DNA of 64,000 nucleotides from contig NZ_JACATN010000002.1 of the NCBI RefSeq assembly GCF_018603515.1, forward strand, positions 186,001 through 250,000, given 5' to 3'. The notes beneath the pieces are model-generated. The model was not told the origin of the DNA, made no database searches, and worked only from the letters and a program-made list of their open reading frames with translations. The stretch comes from Zobellia barbeyronii (lineage in GTDB: Bacteria; Bacteroidota; Bacteroidia; Flavobacteriales; Flavobacteriaceae). Positions within the stretch are counted from its first letter, which is position 1; every line of letters begins with the position of its first letter. A program made the translations under genes and the position numbers. Below are positions 16,451-23,688 of the stretch, piece by piece.

Positions 16451-17113
16451 ATGACAAAAGCGGAAAAGGTTGATTTTACTATTAAGACCTTAAAAGATAT
16501 TTATCCAACCATACCAGTGCCTTTGGAGCATAAAGACCCCTATACTTTATTAATTGCTGTTTTACTATCTGCGCAAAGTACAGATGTAAGAGTAAATAAA
16601 ATTACACCTTTATTGTTTGAAAGGGCTGACAATCCTTATGACATGATAAAATTATCAATAGAAGAAATTCGTGATATCATTAGACCAGTTGGACTTTCTC
16701 CTATGAAATCTAAAGGAATTCATGGGCTATCTAAAATGTTGGTAGAAAAATATAATGGTGTAGTTCCTCAGGAATTAGAACTTTTGGAAGAATTTCCTGC
16801 TGTGGGCCATAAAACTGCCAGTGTAGTAGTTTCTCAGGCTTTTGGAATTCCTGCTTTTCCTGTAGACACCCATATTCATAGATTAATGTATAGATGGGGT
16901 TTTACTAATGGAAAAAATGTAGTACAAACAGAAAAAGATGCCAAGCGCCTATTTCCAAAAGAGATTTGGAATGACTTGCATCTTCAGATAATATGGTACG
17001 GCAGAGAATATTCACCTGCCAGAGGATGGGATTTAGATAATGATATCATCACCAAGACCATTGGTAGAAAAACAATTATCGACAATTATTACAAAACAAA
17101 AAAGACCCGTTAA
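16451..17113 (+). CDS. nth: Endonuclease III family DNA glycosylase/AP lyase without Fe-S cysteines
   Basis: This 220-residue helix-hairpin-helix glycosylase has LSAQSTDVRVNKITP (about 39-53), the HhH LEEFPAVGHKTASVV with the catalytic Lys (about 122) and the catalytic Asp in FPVDTHIHRL (about 139). Known function: excision of oxidised pyrimidines with AP-lyase cleavage in base excision repair. The usual C-terminal [4Fe-4S] loop (C-x6-C-x2-C-x5-C) is absent: after IIWYGREYSPARGW the sequence continues with no cysteine. The stop codon lies inside the loop of the terminator hairpin. Confidence 0.9.
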   Translation: MTKAEKVDFTIKTLKDIYPTIPVPLEHKDPYTLLIAVLLSAQSTDVRVNKITPLLFERADNPYDMIKLSIEEIRDIIRPVGLSPMKSKGIHGLSKMLVEKYNGVVPQELELLEEFPAVGHKTASVVVSQAFGIPAFPVDTHIHRLMYRWGFTNGKNVVQTEKDAKRLFPKEIWNDLHLQIIWYGREYSPARGWDLDNDIITKTIGRKTIIDNYYKTKKTR

Positions 17114-17129
17114 ATCAGGTCTTTTTTGT
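17096..17129. terminator. Bidirectional terminator between nth and the small sigma-linked ORF
   Basis: ACAAAAAAGACC (17096-17107) and GGTCTTTTTTGT (17118-17129) form a perfect 12-bp stem with T-runs on both strands. The loop contains the nth stop. Confidence 0.9.
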
Positions 17130-17273
17130 TTAATTCAAGCTGTTTTCAAACTGAAAACTCTTGTATTCAACAACATGAAATTGCTTAGAAAAACTAAGCA
17201 AAAAGTTGATAGTTTCTTTTGTTGCTTGTATAGCTGCACCTCTTTCAAGGTTCTCAGAGTAAATTTTTTCCAT
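17130..17273 (-). CDS. 47-residue protein linked to the sigma factor at 17345 (module copy 1)
   Basis: ATG at 17273, TAA at 17130-17132, 47 residues starting MEKIYSENLERG and ending FQFENSLN. Below common ORF-length cut-offs, but supported by an equal-length, gapless homologue after the neighbouring sigma gene (18345-18488): 17 of 47 positions are identical, including the M-x-K-I-Y start, FLL-x-x-SK in the middle and QFE-x-x-LN at the end. It begins 71 bases after the sigma stop and ends at a terminator. Soluble and helical, no signal. Role unknown; a sigma modulator or partner is a guess from linkage. Confidence 0.7.
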   Translation of the reverse strand: MEKIYSENLERGAAIQATKETINFLLSFSKQFHVVEYKSFQFENSLN

Positions 17274-17344
17274 AGTAGTAATATAGTTATACAATGGATA
17301 ACGCAACTAGAATGGATATATTGTTACAAGATATTAGCGATCTA

Positions 17345-17926
17345 TTAATTCGTTAATACAATGTTATGCTTATCTATAATTTTTCTTAGGTTGATTAATG
17401 CATAGCGCATTCTCCCCAAGGCAGTGTTTATGCTCACTCCTGTGTTTTCAGAGATTTCTTTAAAGCTCATATCTTTGTAGATACGCATTACCAAAACTTC
17501 TTTTTGATCATCAGGTAATTCTTCAATTAAGTGCTTTAAATCTGAAGTAATCTGATCTTTTATAATTTGCTTTTCTGCATTTAATTTATCATCTCCTATT
17601 ACAGAGAAAATATTGAAATCATCACTACCTTCAAACATTGGCATTCTTTTGTTCTTTCTGAAGTGATCAATAATTAAGTTATGTGCAATTCTCATTACCC
17701 AAGGTAAAAATTTACCTTCTTCACTATATGAACCTTTTTTCAAAGTTTTGATTACTTTAATAAAAGTGTCTTGAAAAATATCTTCTGTAACATCTCTATC
17801 TAGAACCTTTGAGTAAATAAAACTAGATATTCTTTGGTTATGACGCTTGATTAAAACTTCAAGTGCTTTTTCATCTCCGCTGATATAATCTCTTACTAAT
17901 ACTGAATCTTCGATTTGTGAGCTCAT
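17345..17926 (-). CDS. ECF-like sigma-70 family RNA polymerase sigma factor (module copy 1)
   Basis: This 193-residue sigma factor has region 2 (DEKALEVLIKRHNQRISSFIY, DIFQDTFIKVIKTL, FLPWVMRIAHNLIIDHFRK) and region 4 (LPDDQKEVLVMRIYKDMSFKEISENTGVSINTALGRMRYALINLRK) with a helix-turn-helix. It is very similar to the sigma factor at 18563 across the whole length, including an invariant last 44-residue block apart from a few changes, so they are recent or strongly constrained duplicates. There is no anti-sigma gene next to it; instead it is followed by a 47-residue ORF. Promoter targets unknown. Confidence 0.92.
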   Translation of the reverse strand: MSSQIEDSVLVRDYISGDEKALEVLIKRHNQRISSFIYSKVLDRDVTEDIFQDTFIKVIKTLKKGSYSEEGKFLPWVMRIAHNLIIDHFRKNKRMPMFEGSDDFNIFSVIGDDKLNAEKQIIKDQITSDLKHLIEELPDDQKEVLVMRIYKDMSFKEISENTGVSINTALGRMRYALINLRKIIDKHNIVLTN

Positions 17927-18286
17927 GGTGTAGGGTTTTTAGTTTTTTTGGATTTGAGACTTTCTAATGAAAGGCTACCGTTATTTAGTTATTTTCGAGT
18001 ATTGTTTTTATCCTTTGGCGGATGACCTTGTTGTTATTTCTGATGTAAAACTAGATAATAGAGGGCTCTAGAAAAAAACATTGTTGTAAAACCGCTAGTT
18101 TTTGATGTGAAATGCCACTTTTCTATTTTTCTGTAAAATAAAATAGAATGAAGTGCGTTAGCCACACAAAATCAGCCTTCTGTAGAATATTGGTGAAGTG
18201 GACCTTTTATCCGGCTGTTTATTCTAAATAAGAGATAACATATAGTATGTACTATAAAGACAGTAATTAAGCTTGGTTATTTCCTA
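17927..18286. other. Gene-free leader region upstream of sigma copy 1
   Basis: About 360 bases between the terminator of module copy 2 and the sigma ORF. No credible gene; the one short plus-strand frame (17967-18071) lacks support. There are partial internal repeats around GTAAAACTAG (near 18046) and GTAAAACCGCTAG (near 18085), but no recognised promoter or riboswitch. A long untranslated leader or a regulated promoter is possible. Confidence 0.4.
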
Positions 18287-18320
18287 CAAAAAAGCCCTAG
18301 CAATTTTCATCACTAGGGCT
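18287..18320 (-). terminator. Terminator of module copy 2
   Basis: AGCCCTAG (18293-18300) and CTAGGGCT (18313-18320), 12-base loop, followed on the minus strand by T6. Confidence 0.85.
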
Positions 18321-18344
18321 GTATATATTTTGAAGAACTAGTGT

Positions 18345-18488
18345 CTAGTTCAAATTTGATTCAAATTGAAGGCCATTGGCTTCTGTTATTTCTAATGCCT
18401 TTGAATAATCCAATAGAAACTTAACTGTTGAAGGGCTTGCTTTAGCCGATCTATGCTTATCCGATTCTGTAGCGTAAATTTTTCCCAT
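18345..18488 (-). CDS. 47-residue protein linked to the sigma factor at 18563 (module copy 2)
   Basis: ATG at 18488, TAG at 18345-18347, 47 residues beginning MGKIYATESDKHRSAKAS, with FLLDYSKAL in the middle and LQFESNLN at the end. It aligns without gaps to the protein at 17130-17273. It starts 74 bases after the sigma stop, has its own -7-like TATGTTTG (18531-18524) and ends at a terminator, so it may be transcribed with sigma and also separately. Charged, helical, no signal peptide. I recall similar 47-residue proteins next to this sigma factor in other Flavobacteriaceae, but no function is known to me. Confidence 0.75.
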   Translation of the reverse strand: MGKIYATESDKHRSAKASPSTVKFLLDYSKALEITEANGLQFESNLN

Positions 18489-18562
18489 ATCTATTTTAGT
18501 ATTGTTACAGCATTATAACGCCACAAACATAAATATAATGAAACCGCCCGACCTACCGCACA

Positions 18563-19144
18563 TTAATTCGTTAAAACAATATTGTGCTCTTCAATTATCT
18601 TCCTAAGGTTAATTAAAGCGTAACGCATTCTTCCCAAGGCGGTATTAATACTTACTCCGGTATTTTCCGAAATCTCCTTAAAACTCATATCCTTATATAT
18701 ACGCATAATCAACACCTCTCTTTGATCCGCTGGCAATTCGGCAACAAGTACTTCTAGATCACAATCTATCTGGTCTTTTATAAGTTGGCGCTCAGCATTA
18801 AGCTTATCATCACCAATCAAAGAAAAGATATCAAAACTATCTGCTCCTTGAAACATGGGCATACGGCTGGTTTTTCTAAAATGGTCTATTATAAGGTTGT
18901 GGGCTATGCGCATTACCCAAGGTAAAAACTTACCCTCTTCATTATATGTACCACGCCGTAGTGTTTTGATTACCTTAATAAAGGTGTCTTGAAAAATGTC
19001 TTCGGTAATATCTCTGTTATTTACTTTGGAATAAATAAAACTACTAAGCCGCTTATTGTGCTTTGCAATTAGAAATTCTAATGCCTTTTCATCACCAGAA
19101 ACGTATTTTTTAATAAGAAGAGAATCTTCCGTCAATATATCCAT
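18563..19144 (-). CDS. ECF-like sigma-70 family RNA polymerase sigma factor (module copy 2)
   Basis: 193 residues, same length and architecture as the copy at 17345: region 2 with DIFQDTFIKVIKTL and FLPWVMRIAHNLIIDHFRK, region 4 with LPADQREVLIMRIYKDMSFKEISENTG. Differences between copies concentrate at the N-terminus, in the linker (about 100-135) and just before the last helix, so the promoter-recognition helix is essentially the same. The upstream region has a TATATTTG -7 box. No anti-sigma gene adjoins. Targets unknown; the two factors may share a regulon but respond to different inputs. Confidence 0.92.
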   Translation of the reverse strand: MDILTEDSLLIKKYVSGDEKALEFLIAKHNKRLSSFIYSKVNNRDITEDIFQDTFIKVIKTLRRGTYNEEGKFLPWVMRIAHNLIIDHFRKTSRMPMFQGADSFDIFSLIGDDKLNAERQLIKDQIDCDLEVLVAELPADQREVLIMRIYKDMSFKEISENTGVSINTALGRMRYALINLRKIIEEHNIVLTN

Positions 19145-19263
19145 AACAATTACTTTAATAGTTAAAACGAGACACCTTCCCTGTGGAAAGGTCTTGTAGA
19201 TAATGTTTTAATCTTTCTAAAAGTAATTTTCTGCTATAGGCGTATTAACATTTTGTTAGGCCC

Positions 19264-19271
19264 CAAATATA
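19264..19271 (-). promoter_or_regulatory. -7 box upstream of sigma copy 2
   Basis: TATATTTG on the minus strand matches TAnnTTTG; -33 TTG not convincing. It would give a 5' leader of about 110 bases. Confidence 0.4.
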
Positions 19272-19364
19272 GATAAAATTAAATGACTTTGGAAAATTTC
19301 TATCGTCATACACACATTTTTTAATGCTAACCATACAATTCTAGCTATTGAAATCTTCATATTG

Positions 19365-19372
19365 TATCTTTG
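19365..19372 (+). promoter_or_regulatory. -7 box of uvrA
   Basis: TATCTTTG matches TAnnTTTG, 18 bases before the uvrA ATG at 19390. The nearest TTG (19348) is only 14 bases upstream. Confidence 0.5.
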
Positions 19373-19389
19373 CAAATCTATATAAGAAC

Positions 19390-22167
19390 ATGACGGAAAT
19401 AGTAGACGTAAACCCAAAACACAACATAATAATCAAAGGTGCAAAACTGCACAACCTTAAGAATATTGATGTTGTCATACCCAGAAACAAACTTGTTGTT
19501 ATTACCGGCCTTTCTGGTTCAGGTAAGTCCAGTTTAGCTTTTGACACCTTATATGCAGAAGGTCAAAGACGCTATGTAGAAAGTCTTTCTTCTTATGCCA
19601 GACAGTTTTTAGGCAAACTAGATAAGCCAAAGGTGGACTATATAAAAGGTATAGCTCCTGCCATTGCTATTGAGCAAAAGGTAAATTCTACAAACCCAAG
19701 GTCTACTGTAGGTACTACCACAGAAATTTATGATTACCTAAAATTATTGTTCGCACGTATTGGTCGTACCATATCTCCCGTTTCCGGACGAGAGGTAAAA
19801 AAAGACACCGTAACTGATGTAGTAGAACATGTAAAGAAGTATGAAGAGGGTACCAAACTTCTGTTACTGGCTCCAATTGTTATAGATAAGGATAGAGATT
19901 CATTAAAATCTCTTCAACTACTTTCTAAGCAAGGTTATGCTAGAATAAAGTATAATGGCGAAGTACTACGAATAGACAATGCACCTGAAAATATTGGTAA
20001 GAGTTTTGACCTGGTCATTGATAGGATTGTAGTTAAGGACGATGAAGATTTTTATAATCGTTTGGCCAACGCCATTGATACCGCTTTTTTTGAAGGCAAA
20101 GGAGAATGTGCTATTGAAGAGTTAGCTACAAAGGTTGTTACTCCTTTTAGTAACAAGTTTGAGTTAGACGGAATGTCGTTCTTAGAACCAAATGTTCATT
20201 TATTCAGTTTCAACAATCCATATGGAGCTTGTCCTAAATGTGAAGGTTATGGAGATGTTATAGGAATAGATAAAGACCTTGTAATTCCTAATACGGCATT
20301 ATCAGTTTATGAAAATGCTATTTTCCCTTGGCGCGGCGAGAGTATGGGTTGGTATAGAGACCAACTAGTAAATTCTGCCTACAAGTATGATTTTCCCATT
20401 CATAAACCATGGTTTGAACTATCCGAAGAACAAAAACAACTGGTCTGGGATGGTAACGATCACTTTATTGGTTTAAATAAGTTCTTTGGGCAATTAGAAG
20501 AAAAGAGTTACAAAATACAGAATAGGGTTATGCTTTCGCGCTACCGCGGAAAAACCAAATGTAATGTTTGCCAAGGAAAGCGATTACGAAAAGAAACCGA
20601 TTACATTATAGTAGGCGAAAAAAATATTTCTGATTTAGTTGAATTACCTATCAAAAAATTGATTCCATTTTTTGAAGAACTGGTTTTAGATAAATACGAT
20701 ACAAAAATTGCATCGCGGTTATTAAAGGAAATCATTACTAGATTAGGTTTTCTCTATAAGGTTGGACTAAGTTATTTAACGATAAACAGAAAATCCAATA
20801 CACTTTCAGGTGGAGAAAGCCAGCGTATCAACCTGGCAACCTCATTAGGAAGTAGCCTTGTGGGAAGTATGTATATTCTGGATGAACCCAGTATAGGACT
20901 ACACCCAAAAGATACCGAGAACTTAATTGATGTTCTAAAATCTTTACGAGACCTTGGTAACACCGTTATTGTTGTTGAGCATGATGAAGATATCATGAAA
21001 GCGGCAGACGAAGTTATTGATATTGGTCCTGAAGCAGGTACGCATGGTGGTGAAGTAGTTGCCCATGGAACGCTAGATGAAATATTAAAGTCTACGTCAC
21101 TAACCGCGAGTTATCTAAATGGAACAGAAGAAATAACTGTACCCAGCAAAAGAAGAACTTCTGCAGATTACATTACAATAAGAGGTGCTCGTGAAAATAA
21201 TCTAAAAAATATAGATGTAACCTTTCCTCTCAACATGCTTACGGTAATAACTGGGGTATCAGGAAGTGGCAAAAGTACTTTGGTAAAAAAACTTTTATAT
21301 CCTATTATACTTAAAGAAGTTGGCGGGTACGGAGAGAAAGCTGGACAGTTTACAAAGGTAGAGGGAAAATACAAGAACATAAAACACGTAGAGTTTGTAG
21401 ACCAAAACCCTATTGGACGGTCTTCTCGCTCAAATCCTGTAACCTATATAAAGGCGTATGATGACATCAGAAATCTCTTTGCTTCACAAAAGTTAAGTAA
21501 AATAAGAGCTTACCAAGCCAAACATTTTTCTTTTAATGTAGATGGAGGCCGATGTGAAAAATGCAAAGGAGAAGGTGAGATTACGGTAGAAATGCAGTTC
21601 ATGGCCGATGTTCACTTAGAATGTGATACCTGCGGAGGTAAACGTTTTAAGAAGGAAGTGTTAGAAGTAAAGTTTGAGGATGCCAGTATTGATGATGTCT
21701 TAAATATGACTATTGATGATGCTATCGCCTTTTTCGATTTACATAAGCAAACGAAAATTGTCAATAAACTGAAGCCTTTACAAGATGTTGGCTTGGGCTA
21801 TGTAACCTTAGGGCAGTCCTCTTCTACCCTATCTGGTGGAGAGGCGCAACGTATTAAACTAGCATCCTTTTTAGTTAAGGGTACAACTAAAGATAAAGCC
21901 CTATTTATTTTTGATGAGCCTACAACCGGTTTGCATTTTCATGATATCAAAAAACTTTTAAAATCTTTTGATGCTTTAATTTCCAAAGGGCATTCCGTTA
22001 TAGTTATAGAGCACAATATAGAATTGATTAAATGTGCGGACTATATTATTGACCTTGGTCCTGAAGGCGGAGAAGGAGGAGGGCAGCTTTTAGCAGAAGG
22101 CACGCCAGAAGAAATCATAAAGAGTAAAACCTCTTTTACTGCCAAATACTTAAAAGAGAAGTTATAG
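19390..22167 (+). CDS. uvrA: Excinuclease ABC subunit A
   Basis: This 925-residue damage sensor of nucleotide excision repair has two ABC ATPase modules: Walker [10 protein letters not shown] (about 34-42) and GVSGSGKST (about 622-630), signatures [12 protein letters not shown] and [12 protein letters not shown], and Walker [12 protein letters not shown] and [11 protein letters not shown]. Zinc-finger pairs CPKCEGYG / CNVCQGKR and CEKCKGEG / CDTCGGKR are intact. The ATG at 19390 ([13 protein letters not shown]) is preferred over 19348 because the -7 box lies at 19365-19372. Followed by a terminator; monocistronic. Confidence 0.96.
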   Translation: MTEIVDVNPKHNIIIKGAKLHNLKNIDVVIPRNKLVVITGLSGSGKSSLAFDTLYAEGQRRYVESLSSYARQFLGKLDKPKVDYIKGIAPAIAIEQKVNSTNPRSTVGTTTEIYDYLKLLFARIGRTISPVSGREVKKDTVTDVVEHVKKYEEGTKLLLLAPIVIDKDRDSLKSLQLLSKQGYARIKYNGEVLRIDNAPENIGKSFDLVIDRIVVKDDEDFYNRLANAIDTAFFEGKGECAIEELATKVVTPFSNKFELDGMSFLEPNVHLFSFNNPYGACPKCEGYGDVIGIDKDLVIPNTALSVYENAIFPWRGESMGWYRDQLVNSAYKYDFPIHKPWFELSEEQKQLVWDGNDHFIGLNKFFGQLEEKSYKIQNRVMLSRYRGKTKCNVCQGKRLRKETDYIIVGEKNISDLVELPIKKLIPFFEELVLDKYDTKIASRLLKEIITRLGFLYKVGLSYLTINRKSNTLSGGESQRINLATSLGSSLVGSMYILDEPSIGLHPKDTENLIDVLKSLRDLGNTVIVVEHDEDIMKAADEVIDIGPEAGTHGGEVVAHGTLDEILKSTSLTASYLNGTEEITVPSKRRTSADYITIRGARENNLKNIDVTFPLNMLTVITGVSGSGKSTLVKKLLYPIILKEVGGYGEKAGQFTKVEGKYKNIKHVEFVDQNPIGRSSRSNPVTYIKAYDDIRNLFASQKLSKIRAYQAKHFSFNVDGGRCEKCKGEGEITVEMQFMADVHLECDTCGGKRFKKEVLEVKFEDASIDDVLNMTIDDAIAFFDLHKQTKIVNKLKPLQDVGLGYVTLGQSSSTLSGGEAQRIKLASFLVKGTTKDKALFIFDEPTTGLHFHDIKKLLKSFDALISKGHSVIVIEHNIELIKCADYIIDLGPEGGEGGGQLLAEGTPEEIIKSKTSFTAKYLKEKL

Positions 22168-22198
22168 CAGGAATAAAAAGACATTAAAGTATTAAGTT

Positions 22199-22243
22199 AA
22201 AAGACCATATTTCCCTAAAAAGAAGTATGGTCTTTTAGTTTTT
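22199..22243 (+). terminator. Terminator of uvrA
   Basis: AAAAGACCATA (22199-22209) and TATGGTCTTTT (22226-22236) flank a 16-base loop, followed by a T-rich run. Confidence 0.75.
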
Positions 22244-22348
22244 CTACCAATAGAAATACATGTATAAGGACATCTTCTTTTGTCGAAACAAACAAATACA
22301 AATACACAAGTGTCTGATTTTCAAATATATAAATACAATTTAGATTTT

Positions 22349-22365
22349 TTGGCACGCTGTTTGTT
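22349..22365 (+). promoter_or_regulatory. Sigma-54-like -24/-12 promoter
   Basis: TTGGCACGCTGTTTGTT against the consensus YTGGCACGnnnnTTGCW. The -24 half is perfect, the spacing is exact (GG, 10 bases, then GT in place of GC), with one key mismatch. The predicted start near 22376 lies about 40 bases before the ATG at 22417. No enhancer site identified. Confidence 0.6.
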
Positions 22366-22416
22366 TATTACTACTCGAATGTGAATATTTTCATTCAAGA
22401 ATTAAAACCTTATATC

Positions 22417-23613
22417 ATGAAAAACTTAGTACTCCTTTTTTCGGCCCTTATTTTTAGCACCTCAGGTGTTATGGCCACAAGTACAGTAGAAGATAAGGTT
22501 GCTGAACGCAATGCTTATACAAACAACGACTCATTTATTTTTGTCGAGAATGGCATCACGTTTTCGGTATATCCAGATGGTGAATTTGATTTTTATATAG
22601 ACAACCGTGTAACCGGTCGTCGTAATGGAGTAACCTTTAATTCAGGTTACGATTATAGTCCATATGCACAATATGATGATTATGGTGCTGTAGTTCAAGT
22701 AGAAAATGTAGCTATTTATTATGACTATTATGGCCGTGTTACCCAAGTAGGTGATGTAGATATTAGTTATAACAACAATCGTGTACGTAGCGTTGGTGGA
22801 ATGTCTGTTTACTATAACCGTAGAGGTTTTTACGATTATCATACAGGTTACATAAATGTGTATAACAGACAATATGTATATAGACCTTTTCATGCATTTT
22901 TTGCAAGACCTATAATTGGTTTCAGCCTAGTATTCAATAAGCCTTATAGAAGACATTATAGTCCTATTCGTTATACTTATTACAACCCTTACAGATATAA
23001 CACAAGACGTGCGTATGCTAAAATAGGAAACACGCACCGTTATAATAAAGTAAGAAGTAATAGATCTAGAGTCTATAGAAATGATAATAGAGTTGCTGTA
23101 CGTAGTAATAACTCTAGAAACAACAGATCAGTTTCAAAAAGGAATTATAACACTACAAGAACAAACAGAGCTACTGCTTCTACCCGAAATAATTCGGTAA
23201 GAAGAACAGCCTCTACAAGTAGTGCCACTCGCTCAGGTAATTCTAATGGAAAAATTACAAACAGGAATTCAACTGTAAAATCAAGAGCAACTACCCCATC
23301 TAGAAATAGATCGGTTACGCAGAGATCTACGACAGTAAGAAAACCTACAAGTAATACGGTAACAAAAAAAACAGCAACACGTTCACCACGTAATACATCG
23401 GTAACTAGAAGAAGTAACAGCACTTATAAAAGTCCGCAAACTAGAAACCGGACTGCAAGCAGAAGCGTAAGGCAAACACCTACGCAAAGTAGAAGTAGTG
23501 TTAGTACAAGAAACTCTAGAAGTACAGTAAGTAAAGCTCCATCTAGAAGTAGAAGCAGCAGTAGTACTGCATCTTCAAGAACAACTTCTTCAAGAAGTGC
23601 TAGAAGATATTAA
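22417..23613 (+). CDS. Exported Tyr-rich protein with long Arg/Ser/Thr-rich tail
   Basis: 398 residues from the ATG at 22417: signal peptide LVLLFSALIFSTSGVMA, then a Tyr/Asn-rich domain (about 25-195) with repeated units such as VENVAIYYDYYGRVTQVGDV and VGGMSVYYNRRGFYDYHTGY, then about 200 residues of low-complexity Arg/Ser/Thr/Asn sequence with repeated SR, RS and TR steps ending in SARRY. I do not recognise a named family; similar basic-tailed proteins occur in Flavobacteriaceae. The tail could bind polyanions such as DNA, polysaccharide or LPS (inference). It has a strong sigma-54-like promoter and its own terminator. A GTG at 22381 is a less likely start. Confidence 0.75.
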   Translation: MKNLVLLFSALIFSTSGVMATSTVEDKVAERNAYTNNDSFIFVENGITFSVYPDGEFDFYIDNRVTGRRNGVTFNSGYDYSPYAQYDDYGAVVQVENVAIYYDYYGRVTQVGDVDISYNNNRVRSVGGMSVYYNRRGFYDYHTGYINVYNRQYVYRPFHAFFARPIIGFSLVFNKPYRRHYSPIRYTYYNPYRYNTRRAYAKIGNTHRYNKVRSNRSRVYRNDNRVAVRSNNSRNNRSVSKRNYNTTRTNRATASTRNNSVRRTASTSSATRSGNSNGKITNRNSTVKSRATTPSRNRSVTQRSTTVRKPTSNTVTKKTATRSPRNTSVTRRSNSTYKSPQTRNRTASRSVRQTPTQSRSSVSTRNSRSTVSKAPSRSRSSSSTASSRTTSSRSARRY

Positions 23614-23637
23614 AAATAGTTTTTAGGTTGGTTGTTA

Positions 23638-23672
23638 CCCCCGCATTAGATTAATCTAATGCGGGGGTTTTA
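23638..23672. terminator. Bidirectional terminator
   Basis: A perfect 30-base palindrome (23638-23667; arms start CCCCCGCATTAGATT) followed by T-runs, between convergent genes. Confidence 0.9.
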
Positions 23673-23688
23673 TTTTGTAGAATAGTTA

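Noticed and set aside
17967-18071. 34-codon plus-strand ORF in the spacer upstream of sigma copy 1
   Set aside because: No promoter, no recognisable protein features and it is antisense to the expected sigma leader; open by chance.
22642-22893. Antisense ORF of 83 codons within the Tyr-rich domain
   Set aside because: Ile/Thr-rich shadow of a repetitive coding sequence; no start context or homology.
23145-23423. Antisense ORF of 92 codons, Leu/Val-rich
   Set aside because: It is the mirror of the Arg/Ser/Thr low-complexity tail of the 22417 gene, whose composition leaves the other strand open.
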